The notes: generated by a model not told the origin, from the letters alone. A stretch of 64,000 nt of DNA from Pseudomonas saudimassiliensis (GCF_000939975.1 NZ_LK391969.1:2942600-3006599), one strand, 5' to 3'. Shown: positions 40,007 through 50,287, counted from the stretch's first letter. A program made the numbers and translations.

Positions 40007-41000
40007 GGGCGCGGCTCCGGCGGACCATATTGGCCGACAGCGACAGGCTCAGCAGCAGTGCCAGGGCCAGCGGCCAGGGATACAGCGGGGTGGCTTGGCG
40101 GTCGGGCAGGCCGTCACGCAGTGCCGGCTCCAACTGGTCCAGCTGTGCATAGATCGCCTGCAGATCAGCCTCGCTGCGTGCGCGGAAGTAGCTGCCGCCG
40201 GTGAGCAGGGCAATTTCCTGGAGACTGCCTTCATCCAGCTCGATGGAGGGATCGAACTGCAGCCCCCGGAGGCTGACGCTCACGCCGTCCTGGGCCTGGG
40301 TATCGGCGCCCACGCCGATGGTGAAGATGCGAATACCGTGGTCCGCCGCCAGCCGGGCCGCCCGCAGCGGGCTGACGGTACCCGCGGTGTTGGCGCCATC
40401 GGTGATCAGGATCAACACGCGACTGGCTGCCGGCTCGTCGAGCAGGCGCTTGATCGCCAGCCCGATGGCATCGCCGATGGCGGTTTCGCGACCGGCCAGA
40501 CCGATGAAGCTTTCCTCCAGCCAGTCGCCGATCGCCTGGCGGTCATGGGTCAGGGGCGCCTGGACGTAGGCCTGCGAGCCAAACAGGATCAGGCCCAGGC
40601 GGTCCCCCCGGCGCCGGTCGATGAACTCGCCGAGCAGGTGCTTGACCAGCGTCAGCCGGTCGACCGCTTCGCCCGCGAGCTGCATGTCACGAAACTCCAT
40701 GCTGCCGGACAGATCCAGGGCCAGCATCATGTCCCGCCCGGTGACTGCGGTGGGCAGACTTTCGCCCAGCAGCTGCGGGCGCGCCGCAGCGCACAGCAGC
40801 AGCAACCACACCACGACAAAAGGCCATTTGCGCCCGGCACTCGCAGGCTGATCGGCCAGGGGCTGCAGGGCTTGCAGCCGTTCCATGAAGCCGACCTGGA
40901 GGGCGGCGGAGCGATTCTGCGCCGGCGGCAACCAACGGCGATATAGCCAGGGCAGCGGCAGCAGCAAAAAGCACAGCGGCCAGTGGAATTCAAACATCAT
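39999..41000 (-). CDS. batA: BatA-like VWA domain protein
   Basis: A 333-residue membrane protein. N-terminal helices (HWPLCFLLLPLPWLYRRW and WPFVVVWLLLLCAAARP) flank a linker, then a VWA domain with an intact metal site DLSGS (in ALDLSGSMEFRD) and LILITDGANT, then a C-terminal membrane helix. Two adjacent ATG codons (41000 and 40997) could start it; both overlap the DUF4381 stop region. In this operon BatA keeps its metal site while BatB does not. Confidence 0.9.
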   Translation of the reverse strand: MMFEFHWPLCFLLLPLPWLYRRWLPPAQNRSAALQVGFMERLQALQPLADQPASAGRKWPFVVVWLLLLCAAARPQLLGESLPTAVTGRDMMLALDLSGSMEFRDMQLAGEAVDRLTLVKHLLGEFIDRRRGDRLGLILFGSQAYVQAPLTHDRQAIGDWLEESFIGLAGRETAIGDAIGLAIKRLLDEPAASRVLILITDGANTAGTVSPLRAARLAADHGIRIFTIGVGADTQAQDGVSVSLRGLQFDPSIELDEGSLQEIALLTGGSYFRARSEADLQAIYAQLDQLEPALRDGLPDRQATPLYPWPLALALLLSLSLSANMVRRSRAHA

Positions 41001-41454
41001 GGTGACGCATCCAGCGGCGCAGTTCGCCGACCAGTGCCTGGCGCTGGGCCGGGCTGAGTTCAACCTGCGGTCGATACAGATCGGCGGCCAGGGGCTGCAG
41101 CGCCTGGCGCTGGGCCTGCGGATAGCGCTGGCACAGGTAATCGAGCCAGGCTTCGCCGAACAGCCGGGTGGCCTCAATTTCACCACGCTGCTTCAGCAGT
41201 TGCTTGAGCCGGGTGTTGATCGCCGCCAGCCACAGGGCATCCGGCAAATTGGCCGGCACATCGGCCAACACCCGCCACCCCGGGCGCCGCTGCCGGCGCT
41301 GGCGTCGCCGCACACGGCGCACCGCCCAGGGCAGTACCAGGGCAAGCAGCAGCAGGGCGATGGCCAGCAACCACCAGCCGGGCGCCGGCGGCCACCAGGA
41401 GATCGGCGGCGGGGCGGCGGGGTGCGTCAGTTGCGCCTGCAGGGTCTGTTCCAT
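40990..41454 (-). CDS. DUF4381 family membrane protein
   Basis: A 154-residue protein with one N-terminal membrane helix (WWLLAIALLLLALVLPWAV) and a basic cytoplasmic domain (AINTRLKQLLKQRGEIEATRLFGEAWLDYL). This is the DUF4381 protein regularly found between the DUF58 and BatA genes. Start and stop are coupled to its neighbours (TGATG with the DUF58 gene). Confidence 0.88.
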   Translation of the reverse strand: MEQTLQAQLTHPAAPPPISWWPPAPGWWLLAIALLLLALVLPWAVRRVRRRQRRQRRPGWRVLADVPANLPDALWLAAINTRLKQLLKQRGEIEATRLFGEAWLDYLCQRYPQAQRQALQPLAADLYRPQVELSPAQRQALVGELRRWMRHHDV

Positions 41455-42380
41455 CAGTGTTTCCGCCGGGCATGCATGCTGAGCAGCAATTGCAGTTGAT
41501 CGATCGCGCTACGGCTGGTATCCAGCGGCAGCAGTCCGCAACGGGAACGGCTGGCCAGTCGCTGCCAGCCCTGTTGCCGGGTGAGGAACTGTGCGGCCCA
41601 GGCCTCGCGCAGCTGTGGGCTGGTGGTGTTGAGGGTCAGCCGTTGCTCACCCTGGATGAACTCCAGCCCGGGGCTGCTGGGCAGGCTGGCCTCCAGCGGA
41701 TCGAAGATCGGCAGCAGCACCAGGTCATTGTGGGCGCCCAGGGCATTGAGCAATGGCTGGCTCAGCCGGTCGATGGCCGCGTGATCACATAACAGATAGA
41801 GAATGCTCCCGGGGCGGACCACCTCGCGGCTGTGGCGCAAGGCCAGGTTCAGCGGCTCGTGGTCCGGTGGCAGCGCGCCCGGCTGCAATGCATGATTGCC
41901 CTTGAGCACCTCGCTGAACAGCTGCAGGATCGCCCGGCGGCTGCGGCGCGGGCGCACCTCGTGACACTGGCTGGCATCGAAGACCATACCGCCGATGCGG
42001 TCGTTATGGGCCAGGGCCATCCAGGCGATCAAGGCGCAGGCCTCCGCCGCGAGCACCGATTTGAAGCGCAGCTGGGTGCCGAAGAACAGCCGGGCGCTCT
42101 GTTCGCAAATGACAAATACCGGCCGCTCGCGTTCCTCGTTGAACACCTTGGTGTGGGCCTTGCGGGTGCGCGCGGTGACCCGCCAATCGATGTTGCGGAT
42201 GTCGTCGCCGGGTTGATACAGGCGCACCTGGTCGAAATCGATACCCCGCCCGCGCAACCGTGACAGCTGCTGGCCCGCCTGGCGCCCCGGATGCAGCGGG
42301 CGACCCGCCAGGGGCAGCTCGCGGCAGTGCCGCCGCGCCTCCAGCAGGGCGTCGAGGGTGACGTACACCGAGTCAGTCAT
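41454..42380 (-). CDS. DUF58 domain protein
   Basis: A 308-residue protein of the DUF58 family with the conserved core GRGIDFDQVRLYQPGDDIRNIDWRVTARTRKAHTK and a VWA-like C-terminal half. No membrane helix is evident. Family members act with MoxR ATPases. It follows moxR by 14 bases. Confidence 0.92.
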   Translation of the reverse strand: MTDSVYVTLDALLEARRHCRELPLAGRPLHPGRQAGQQLSRLRGRGIDFDQVRLYQPGDDIRNIDWRVTARTRKAHTKVFNEERERPVFVICEQSARLFFGTQLRFKSVLAAEACALIAWMALAHNDRIGGMVFDASQCHEVRPRRSRRAILQLFSEVLKGNHALQPGALPPDHEPLNLALRHSREVVRPGSILYLLCDHAAIDRLSQPLLNALGAHNDLVLLPIFDPLEASLPSSPGLEFIQGEQRLTLNTTSPQLREAWAAQFLTRQQGWQRLASRSRCGLLPLDTSRSAIDQLQLLLSMHARRKH

Positions 42381-42394
42381 GCTGGCCGCCGGCC

Positions 42395-43354
42395 CTAGAC
42401 CACGGCAACGGATTCGACCAGCAAGGTGATTGCCCGGTCGGCATCGATACCCGCTGCTTCGGCCTCGAAGCTGAGCATCAACCGGTGCCGCAGCACATCA
42501 TGGACAATGGCCTGGACATCCTCGGGGCTGACGAAGTCGCGGCCGGCCAGCCAGGCGTGGGCGCGGGCGCAGCGATCCAGGGCGATGGTGCCCCGCGGGC
42601 TGGCGCCCATCTGCAGCCACTCGGCCAGCTGCGGGTTGTACAGCTCGGGGCGCCGGGTGGCCATGATCAGTTGAATCAGGTATTCCTCCACGGCATCGGC
42701 CATGAACAGCCCCAGCACCTCCTGGCGGGCGGCAAGAATGGACGCCTGGCTGACCCGTTCGCCAATGCGCGGCTCGAAACCCTTGGCTTCGCCCCGGGCC
42801 AGGTGGAGGATCTCGCGTTCCAGGGCCGCATCGGGAAAGCCGATGCGCACGTGCATCAGGAAGCGGTCCAGCTGGGCTTCGGGCAGGGGATAGGTGCCCT
42901 CTTGCTCGATGGGGTTCTGGGTCGCCATCACCATGAACAGTTCCGGCAGCGGCCAGGTCTCCCGACCGATGCTCACCTGCCTCTCGGCCATGGCCTCAAG
43001 CAGGGCGGACTGCACCTTGGCCGGCGCCCGGTTGATTTCGTCCGCCAGCACCAGGTGATGGAAGATCGGCCCCTGCTGAAAGCTGAAGCTGGCCGTCTCC
43101 GGCCGGTAGATCTCGGTGCCGGTGATGTCCGCCGGCAACAGGTCCGGGGTGAACTGGATGCGGTGGAAGTCCGCTTCGATCCCCTCGGACAGCACCTTGA
43201 TCGCCTTGGTCTTGGCCAGCCCCGGCGCGCCTTCCACCAGCACATGGCCGCCGGCAAGCAGGCAGATCAGCATGCGGTCGATAAGCTGCTCCTGACCGAA
43301 GATCTGCTGGGCCATGAAAGCTTTCAGCTGGAGCAGTGACTGGCGATGGGACAT
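42395..43354 (-). CDS. MoxR family AAA+ ATPase
   Basis: A 319-residue AAA+ ATPase thought to act as a chaperone for the VWA-domain proteins encoded downstream. Motifs: Walker A EGAPGLAKTK, Walker B LVLADEINRAP, sensor ATQNPIEQEGTYPLPEAQLDRF, which is diagnostic for MoxR. Start at 43354 has AGGA 8 bases upstream; a longer frame to 43390 lacks one. It leads the six-gene operon down to batD and is divergent from gdhB with about 115 bases between. Confidence 0.93.
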   Translation of the reverse strand: MSHRQSLLQLKAFMAQQIFGQEQLIDRMLICLLAGGHVLVEGAPGLAKTKAIKVLSEGIEADFHRIQFTPDLLPADITGTEIYRPETASFSFQQGPIFHHLVLADEINRAPAKVQSALLEAMAERQVSIGRETWPLPELFMVMATQNPIEQEGTYPLPEAQLDRFLMHVRIGFPDAALEREILHLARGEAKGFEPRIGERVSQASILAARQEVLGLFMADAVEEYLIQLIMATRRPELYNPQLAEWLQMGASPRGTIALDRCARAHAWLAGRDFVSPEDVQAIVHDVLRHRLMLSFEAEAAGIDADRAITLLVESVAVV

Positions 43355-43469
43355 GTAGCGAATTCCTTGGCTGATCGGTACTTCCTGCAATGGCTGCCAC
43401 TTTACCGAAAAGGCCGTGGTCTAGACTAGGGTGAGTTGTCCTTTGATCCACGGCCTGCCAGGAGGTGCC

Positions 43470-46400
43470 ATGGCGTTTATTGTTGCCAGCGACCGGAACG
43501 AGTTTCTGCAGATCATCGATCAGCGCCTGCAGGCGCTGGTCGAGCCGGCGGAGCGCGAGCCCCTGGCCCTGTTTGCCCGATCCTTCTTCGGTATTGCCAC
43601 CCTCGACGAGCTGCTTACCCGGCAGGACACCGACCTGCTGGGCGCCCTGTTGTCGGGCTGGCGGATGCTGCAGCAGTTTGACGGGGATCGGGGCAGTGTC
43701 CATGTGTTCAATCCCCAGGTGCAGAACCACGGTTGGCACTCGCCCCACACGGTGGTGCAGCTGCTGCATCTGGATTCGCCCTTCCTGGTGGACTCGGTGC
43801 GAATTGAGTTGAGCCGGCAGGGGCATGCGATCCATGCGCTGTATAACAGTACCTTCATGGTCGACCGCGATGCCGGCGGACAGCTGCGCGCCTTGCATCC
43901 GGCTGCGGCCCGGGGCGAGGGGCTGCGCGGTGAGTCGGTCATGCATATCGAGGTGAGCCGCTGCGCGACGCCGACCGATCTGCTGGCTCTGCAAGCGGGA
44001 CTGAAGGAGGCGCTGGGCCATGTGGAGGCGGCAGTGGCCGCCTTCGAGCCGATGCGGGGACGGGCGCGGGAGCTGGGCACGCGCCTGCGGGAAGGGGATA
44101 TCGGCTGGTTCGACGCCGATGACCGTGAGGAGGCGGCGCTGTTTCTCGACTGGCTGCAGGAGCATTTCGTGTTGCTGGGCTACACCCGCTTTGCCCTGCG
44201 CGAGGGCAAGCAGGAGGGGCGTCTCGGGATCCAACCGGAACACAGTCTGGGCATCGCCGCGCTGGACCCGCCGGACGAGAATATTGCGGATATGCCGGCG
44301 CAGGTGCTGGAGTACCTGCAGTCGCCCAAATTGCTGTCCTTCGCCAAGGGTGCGCAGAAAAGCCGCGTACACCGGCCGGCCTATCCCGACTACGTGTCCA
44401 TCCGTGAAATAAACGGTGATGGTGAGGTGGTGCTGGAACACCGCTTTGCCGGGCTGTTTACCTCCCGCGTGGCCAATGCGGACGTCACCAGCATCCCCTG
44501 GTTACGCCGCAAGGTGGCCGAGGTGCGCCGTCAGGCCGGCTTCGAGCCGGGCAGCCATCTGGGCAAGGAACTGGAGCAGGTGCTGCAGGAATTGCCCCGG
44601 GACGACCTGTTCCAGGTCTCGCAGCAGCAACTCGGCGAGACGGCGTTAGGCATCGTGCAGATCCAGGAACGCAATCGGGTCCGGGTGTTCCTGCGCCGGG
44701 GCAATTACGCCCAGTTCTACTACTGCCTGGTCTACGTGCCGCGGGAGATCTATTCCACCGCCGTCCGCCAGCAGATACAGCAGGTATTGATGTCGCGTCT
44801 GGAGGCCTCCGACAGTGAGTTCTGGACGCTCTTTTCCGAATCACAGCTGATCCGGGTCCAGTTCATCCTCAGTGTGGACCCGCGGCGCAATCTGGAAGTT
44901 GACTACGTGAAAATCGAACGGGATGTAACCCAGGCCTGCCGTAACTGGGCCGATGACTTCAACGAACAAGTACGCGCAACGCTGGGCGAGGCCGCTGGCA
45001 GCGAGGCGTTGGCCCGGTTTGGCGCGGGTTTTCCGCCGGGATACAGCGAGCGTTTCAACCCGGCCACGGGCGTGGTGGATATTCGCCATCTGCTAGCGCT
45101 GGATCAGGACAACCCCCTGGCGATGAGTTTCTACCAGCCGCTGCAACACAAGCCAGGGCAACTGCACTGCAAGTTGTATCACCTGGGCGAGCCGCTGCCG
45201 CTGTCGGATGTCATGCCGGTGCTGGAAAATCTAGGCCTGCGCGTGCTGGGCGAGTTCCCCTTCGAGCTGCGCAGCCAGGACGGCCAGAGCTACTGGATCC
45301 ACGATTTCGTGTTCAGCTCGACGCTGGACCCCGCCATGGAAATGCAGGACGTCAACCAACTGTTCGGGGAGGCGTTCGCCGCGATCTGGGGCGGCCAGGC
45401 GGAGAATGACAGCTTCAACCGACTGATCCTGCTGGCGGGCATCCACTGGCGTGAAGTCGCCATGCTGCGCGCCTACGGGCGTTATATCAAGCAGATCCGC
45501 ATGGGTTTCGAGCTGCCCTACATTGCCGCCACCCTGATCAACCACGCGCCCATTGCCCGGGAGCTAGCGCGCCTGTTCAAGACTCGTTTCTTCCTGGCGC
45601 GCAAGGCCACCGCCGGGGAGTTGGAGGACAAGCTGGAGCAGGCCATCACCGCGGCGCTGGAGGAGGTGGCGGTGCTCAACGAGGACCGCATCCTGCGCCG
45701 CTTCCTGGCATTGATCAAGGCGACCGTGCGGACCAACTTCTATCAGCCCGACGCCCAGGGCCAGCCCAAGGACTACATCAGCCTGAAGTTCGACCCTTCA
45801 GCCATTCCGGAACTGCCCCTGCCCCGACCGATGTACGAGATCTTCGTCTATTCGCCCCGCTTCGAAGGGGTGCACCTGCGGGGCGGCAAGGTGGCCCGCG
45901 GGGGCTTGCGCTGGTCCGATCGGGAAGAGGACTACCGCACCGAGGTACTCGGTCTGGTCAAGGCGCAGCAGGTCAAGAACGCGGTGATCGTGCCGGTCGG
46001 TGCCAAGGGCGGTTTCGTGCCGCGGCGCTTGCCGGTGGCTGCCGGCCGAGAGGCGATCCAGCAGGAAGCCATTGCCTGCTACCGCCTATTCATCCAGGGG
46101 TTGCTGGATCTGACTGACAACCTGGTCGACGGCCAGGTGGTGCCGCCGGCCCAGGTCATTCGCCACGACGAGGACGATTATTACCTGGTCGTGGCGGCGG
46201 ACAAGGGTACCGCCAGCTTCTCCGATATCGCCAATGGCATCGCCGCTGATTATGGCTTCTGGCTGGGCGATGCCTTCGCCTCGGGCGGCTCCGCCGGTTA
46301 TGACCACAAGGCGATGGGCATTACCGCGCGCGGCGCCTGGATTTCGGTACAGCGGCATTTCCGCGAGCTGGGTATCAACGTGCAGGAGGACCCGATCACG

Positions 46401-48353
46401 GTGATCGGTATCGGCGACATGAGCGGGGACGTGTTCGGCAATGGCCTGCTGCGTTCGCGCTCAGTCAAGCTGCTGGCCGCCTTCAACCACCTGAATATCT
46501 TCATCGATCCCGACCCGGACCCGGAGCGCAGCTTTGCCGAGCGCCAACGCCTGTTCGAGCTGCCGCGGTCAAGCTGGCAGGATTACGATCCCCAGCTGAT
46601 TTCCGCGGGCGGCGGCGTGTTCCCCCGCAGTCTCAAGCAGATCACCCTGACGCCGCAGATGAAGGAGGTGTTCGCCATCGACGAGGATCAGCTGACTCCG
46701 GCGGAGCTGATCAATCGGCTGCTCAAGGCGCCGGTGGACCTGTTGTGGAATGGCGGCATCGGCACCTACGTCAAGGCGTCGACCGAAAGCCACGCCGATG
46801 TCGGCGACAAGGCCAATGATGCGGTACGGGTAGATGGTCGGGAGCTGCGCTGCAAGGTGATAGGCGAGGGCGGCAACCTCGGCATGACCCAGCTGGGTCG
46901 GGTCGAATATTGCCTCAACGGCGGTGCGGCCAACACCGACTTCATCGACAACGCCGGCGGTGTGGATTGCTCCGACCACGAGGTGAATATCAAGATCCTG
47001 CTCAACGAAGTGGTGGCGGCCGGCGACATGACCGTCAAGCAGCGCAACCAGCTGCTGGCAGAAATGACCGACGCCGTGGCCGGGCTGGTGCTGATGAACA
47101 ACTACCAGCAGACCCAGGCCATCAGCCTGGTGCAGCGCCAGGCGCACCGGGCCATGGGCGAATACCGCCGTTTCATTACGGTCATGGAGGCCAGCGGCCG
47201 CTTGAATCGCGCCCTGGAGTTCCTGCCCGAGGATGACCAATTGGCGGAGCGCTCGGCCAAGGGCCTCGGCCTCACGCGCCCGGAAATGTCCATCCTGATT
47301 TCCTATGCCAAGGCGGATCTGAAGGAAAAGCTGGTCGCCTCCGATGCACCGGAAGATCCCTGGCTGGCCCGGGAAATGGCCACGGCCTTCCCGCCGCAGC
47401 TGGTCCGGGACTACACCGCCGCACTGGCCCGGCATCGGCTGCGTCGGGAAATCATCGCCACCCAACTGGCCAACAACCTGGTCAACCACATGGGGGTGAC
47501 CTTTGTGCGACGTCTGGAGCAGGCCACCGGTGCCGGGGCCGGCGAGATCATGGCGGCGTACGTGGTAGCGCGGGACGTGTTCCGGCTGATGGAACAGTTC
47601 GACGGCATCGCCCGCCTGGACCATCAGGTGTCGGCGGATATCCAGTTGGAGATGATGGACGAGCTGATGCGCCTGGCACGCCGGGCTACCCGCTGGTTTA
47701 TCCGGCGCAGCGGCCAGCAGCCCATTGGGCAGCAGCCTCGCACCGCCGAGCTGGTGGAGCATTTCGGCAAGCAGTTGCAGGCACTCAATGAGCATTTCGA
47801 CGAGATATTCGATGGCTCGGTGCGCCAGCTCTGGGAAGCGCGCTGCGAGTACTACACCGCAGCCGGCGTTCCGATGGAGATCGCCCAGCGGGTCGCCGGG
47901 GCGGCCCATTCCTATACCATGCTGGGGGTGATCGAAGCGGCGGATGCCACCGGCCAGCCCCCGCGCCGGGTGGCGGAGGTACTCTTCGCCCTGGGCAGCG
48001 AACTGCAGATGCCCTGGTTCGCCGGCCAGATCAATGCCCTGCCAGTCGAGTCCCATTGGCAGGCGCTGGCCCGGGAGGCCTACCGCGACGAGCTGGAAAA
48101 CCAGATGGGGAGCATGGCAATATCCGTGCTGCAGCTCGGCGAGCGCGATATCGCTACCGAGCTGCTGATGGCTGACTGGCTGGAGCGCTACGCGGCGCGG
48201 GTACGTCGCTGGCAGGATTTGCTGGGCGATCTGCGCAACAGCGGTCAGAACGACTACCCCATGATTGCGGTGGCCATGCGTGAACTGGGCGATCTTGCCA
48301 GCACCGTCCGACAAGCGCCCCCTCTGGAGCAACATGCAGGAACTGATCATTGA
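43470..48353 (+). CDS. gdhB: NAD-dependent glutamate dehydrogenase, large type
   Basis: Catabolic NAD-glutamate dehydrogenase of the large (about 180 kDa) class, converting glutamate to 2-oxoglutarate and ammonia. The 1627-residue length matches Pseudomonas GdhB. An N-terminal regulatory region carries ACT-like segments, and the catalytic part includes VARGGLRWSDREEDYRTEVLGL, GAKGGFVPRR, and the dinucleotide-binding area with GIGDMSGDVFGNG. The ATG at 43470 follows GGAGG closely. Arginine and glutamate use usually depend on it in pseudomonads. Confidence 0.97.
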   Translation: MAFIVASDRNEFLQIIDQRLQALVEPAEREPLALFARSFFGIATLDELLTRQDTDLLGALLSGWRMLQQFDGDRGSVHVFNPQVQNHGWHSPHTVVQLLHLDSPFLVDSVRIELSRQGHAIHALYNSTFMVDRDAGGQLRALHPAAARGEGLRGESVMHIEVSRCATPTDLLALQAGLKEALGHVEAAVAAFEPMRGRARELGTRLREGDIGWFDADDREEAALFLDWLQEHFVLLGYTRFALREGKQEGRLGIQPEHSLGIAALDPPDENIADMPAQVLEYLQSPKLLSFAKGAQKSRVHRPAYPDYVSIREINGDGEVVLEHRFAGLFTSRVANADVTSIPWLRRKVAEVRRQAGFEPGSHLGKELEQVLQELPRDDLFQVSQQQLGETALGIVQIQERNRVRVFLRRGNYAQFYYCLVYVPREIYSTAVRQQIQQVLMSRLEASDSEFWTLFSESQLIRVQFILSVDPRRNLEVDYVKIERDVTQACRNWADDFNEQVRATLGEAAGSEALARFGAGFPPGYSERFNPATGVVDIRHLLALDQDNPLAMSFYQPLQHKPGQLHCKLYHLGEPLPLSDVMPVLENLGLRVLGEFPFELRSQDGQSYWIHDFVFSSTLDPAMEMQDVNQLFGEAFAAIWGGQAENDSFNRLILLAGIHWREVAMLRAYGRYIKQIRMGFELPYIAATLINHAPIARELARLFKTRFFLARKATAGELEDKLEQAITAALEEVAVLNEDRILRRFLALIKATVRTNFYQPDAQGQPKDYISLKFDPSAIPELPLPRPMYEIFVYSPRFEGVHLRGGKVARGGLRWSDREEDYRTEVLGLVKAQQVKNAVIVPVGAKGGFVPRRLPVAAGREAIQQEAIACYRLFIQGLLDLTDNLVDGQVVPPAQVIRHDEDDYYLVVAADKGTASFSDIANGIAADYGFWLGDAFASGGSAGYDHKAMGITARGAWISVQRHFRELGINVQEDPITVIGIGDMSGDVFGNGLLRSRSVKLLAAFNHLNIFIDPDPDPERSFAERQRLFELPRSSWQDYDPQLISAGGGVFPRSLKQITLTPQMKEVFAIDEDQLTPAELINRLLKAPVDLLWNGGIGTYVKASTESHADVGDKANDAVRVDGRELRCKVIGEGGNLGMTQLGRVEYCLNGGAANTDFIDNAGGVDCSDHEVNIKILLNEVVAAGDMTVKQRNQLLAEMTDAVAGLVLMNNYQQTQAISLVQRQAHRAMGEYRRFITVMEASGRLNRALEFLPEDDQLAERSAKGLGLTRPEMSILISYAKADLKEKLVASDAPEDPWLAREMATAFPPQLVRDYTAALARHRLRREIIATQLANNLVNHMGVTFVRRLEQATGAGAGEIMAAYVVARDVFRLMEQFDGIARLDHQVSADIQLEMMDELMRLARRATRWFIRRSGQQPIGQQPRTAELVEHFGKQLQALNEHFDEIFDGSVRQLWEARCEYYTAAGVPMEIAQRVAGAAHSYTMLGVIEAADATGQPPRRVAEVLFALGSELQMPWFAGQINALPVESHWQALAREAYRDELENQMGSMAISVLQLGERDIATELLMADWLERYAARVRRWQDLLGDLRNSGQNDYPMIAVAMRELGDLASTVRQAPPLEQHAGTDH

Positions 48354-48555
48354 CCTGGCGCTGCCCGCCGAGCGCTACCTGGCCTGGTACCGGGGCCAGG
48401 CCGGGCGAGTAATGATGCGCAGCCGTGATGGCCGCAGCATCAGCCTGCCGGCCCATCACCTGCGCCCCTTCCTGACCCATGAAGGGGTGTACGGCAGTTT
48501 TGTCATGCGGTTCACCGCGCAGGGCAAGCTGGTGTCGCTGGAACGGCTGGTCTGA
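48334..48555 (+). CDS. DUF2835 family protein
   Basis: A 73-residue soluble protein (MQELIIDLALPAERYLAWYR, then RSRDGRSISLPAHHLRPFLT and FVMRFTAQGKLVSLERL), the pattern of DUF2835. It starts inside the last codons of gdhB in another frame, 20 bases before that gene's end, with GGAG upstream, so its translation should depend on gdhB. Function unknown. Confidence 0.85.
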   Translation: MQELIIDLALPAERYLAWYRGQAGRVMMRSRDGRSISLPAHHLRPFLTHEGVYGSFVMRFTAQGKLVSLERLV

Positions 48556-48690
48556 TCCAGCGCATCACCGCCGCATCCCGAGTGGCATTCTCAGCAACAG
48601 GCCCGCCGGCGATTCAGGCCGATTGCGGCGCATGATCCGGGGCCTTTTACGGTATACTCCCGCGCAGCCATTCATTACCGGGGCCTCTCC

Positions 48691-49737
48691 ATGTATTCCA
48701 ACCTGCGTTCCCTGATGTTTCGCCTGCCTGCAGAAACCTCCCACGATCTGGCACTTGACATGATCGGCGCCGCTGGCCGCCTGCATCTGGCGTCCCGGCT
48801 GGCACGGCCGGTGCAATCCCATCCGGTGAAACTGCTGGGGATGACCTTCGATAACCCGGTCGGGCTGGCCGCAGGGCTGGACAAGAACGCGGTGGCGGTC
48901 GACGGACTCGCGGGCCTGGGCTTCGGCTTTCTCGAAGTCGGCACGGTGACCCCCCGGCCGCAGGCGGGCAACCCCAAGCCGCGGCTGTTCCGCCTGCCGG
49001 AAGCCAATGCAATCATCAACCGCATGGGCTTCAACAACCTGGGGGTGGAGGCAATGATGGAGCGTCTTGCCCGGACGCGCTATCGGGGGCCGCTGGGTAT
49101 CAACATCGGCAAGAACGCCGACACGCCGGTAATCCGGGCGGTGGACGACTACCTGTACTGCCTGCGCAAGGTCTACAGCCATGCCAGCTATGTGACGGTG
49201 AACCTGTCCTCGCCGAATACGCCTGGCCTGCGGACGCTGCAGTACGGCGACACCCTGAAGCTGCTGCTCGCCGATATCAAGGCCTGCCAGCAGGAACTGG
49301 CCAGCCTGTATGACCGCTACGTCCCCATTGCCATCAAGATCGCCCCGGACATGACCCCCGAGGAGCTGACCATGGTGGCCCGGACCCTGAAGGAGCAGGG
49401 GATGGATGCGGTGATTGCCACCAATACCACCCTGGATCGCGCCCGGGTTGCCGGCCTGCAGCATGCCGACGAGGCCGGCGGGCTGTCCGGCGGGCCGCTG
49501 ACCGATGTCTCCACCGAGGTGATTCGGGTGCTGGCCAGTGAGCTGCAAGGCGCGATGCCGATCATCGGCGTGGGCGGCATCCTGACCGGCGCCCACGCAG
49601 CAGAGAAGATCGCCGCCGGGGCCAGCCTGGTGCAACTCTACAGCGGCTTCATCTACCGGGGGCCGGATCTGGTGCGCGAATGCGTGGACGCCATTGCCGC
49701 CCTGAAGTCGGGCGCCGCGGAACAGGTCGGGAGCTGA
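48691..49737 (+). CDS. pyrD: dihydroorotate dehydrogenase (quinone), class 2
   Basis: Membrane-associated FMN enzyme of pyrimidine synthesis that oxidises dihydroorotate to orotate and passes electrons to quinone. The 348-residue product has the N-terminal helices typical of class 2 ([21 protein letters not shown]), [33 protein letters not shown] with the catalytic serine, and [24 protein letters not shown] box at 48653-48658 may be its -10 element, though no good -35 is seen. Confidence 0.96.
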   Translation: MYSNLRSLMFRLPAETSHDLALDMIGAAGRLHLASRLARPVQSHPVKLLGMTFDNPVGLAAGLDKNAVAVDGLAGLGFGFLEVGTVTPRPQAGNPKPRLFRLPEANAIINRMGFNNLGVEAMMERLARTRYRGPLGINIGKNADTPVIRAVDDYLYCLRKVYSHASYVTVNLSSPNTPGLRTLQYGDTLKLLLADIKACQQELASLYDRYVPIAIKIAPDMTPEELTMVARTLKEQGMDAVIATNTTLDRARVAGLQHADEAGGLSGGPLTDVSTEVIRVLASELQGAMPIIGVGGILTGAHAAEKIAAGASLVQLYSGFIYRGPDLVRECVDAIAALKSGAAEQVGS

Positions 49738-49744
49738 ATTGAAT

Positions 49745-49764
49745 GGCCCCCGTAAACGGGGGCC
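49745..49764. terminator. hairpin between pyrD and rmf
   Basis: A perfect 8-base GC-rich stem, GGCCCCCG with CGGGGGCC, around a TAAA loop directly after pyrD. It lacks a T tract on either side, so it may be a weak terminator or a stabilising 3' hairpin for the converging transcripts. Confidence 0.5.
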
Positions 49765-49825
49765 TGGGGCCTCGCAGGCCCGACGCTTGGAGTAAGCGCC
49801 TTGGGAGAAAGGGGTGAAGAGGGGA

Positions 49826-50041
49826 TTACCCTACGGCGCGCATCTCGTTGAGTCGATGGACGCCTGAAATACCGGTGAATCCTGCCCAGTGATCGGCTCT
49901 GCCTTCACGCCAGCCATTGATCCAGTTCTGCCTGGCGTTGATGCTGTTGAAGGGGCAGGAGTCTTGAGACTTACCTTGGACGCCGTTCTGATATCCGCGC
50001 AAGTATGCTCGTTCCATCGGATCACGCTTTAGTCTTCTCAT
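49826..50041 (-). CDS. rmf: ribosome modulation factor
   Basis: A 71-residue basic protein that dimerises 70S ribosomes into inactive 100S particles during stationary phase. The sequence shows the family pattern: RDPMERAYLRGYQNGVQGKS, CPF, RQNWINGWREGR. The ATG at 50041 follows a GAGG site and a structured leader. It is convergent with pyrD, as in other pseudomonads. Confidence 0.95.
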   Translation of the reverse strand: MRRLKRDPMERAYLRGYQNGVQGKSQDSCPFNSINARQNWINGWREGRADHWAGFTGISGVHRLNEMRAVG

Positions 50042-50044
50042 AAA

Positions 50045-50200
50045 GTACAGCCCTCGTGTGGTATGACAACCCGACCTCCGTTCCCGGTCGGGATTTGGTG
50101 CAGGGGAACAGCCCCCGCACCCCGGAAACCGCGTTTTGCGGATTCCTTATTCGGTTACCAACGCAAAGTCATGAGGCCCGTTGTACCCTATTGGTACCGG
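50045..50200 (-). ncRNA. structured leader of rmf (rmf RNA motif candidate)
   Basis: Upstream of rmf lie three successive hairpins: CCGACC/GGTCGG (50071-50076 with 50086-50091), GGTGCAGGGG/CCCCCGCACC with one mismatch (50097-50121), and CCGC/GCGG around a five-base loop (50129-50141). A conserved 'rmf RNA motif' is known upstream of rmf in Pseudomonas. The position fits, but I could not compare covariation, so limits are approximate. Confidence 0.5.
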
Positions 50201-50287
50201 GTTAGAAAGATCAAATTGGCATAGCGGCTTCATTGTTTAGAAGCCGTGTTGCAACATAAACGTAATACTGTTCTGGAAATCAATCAG

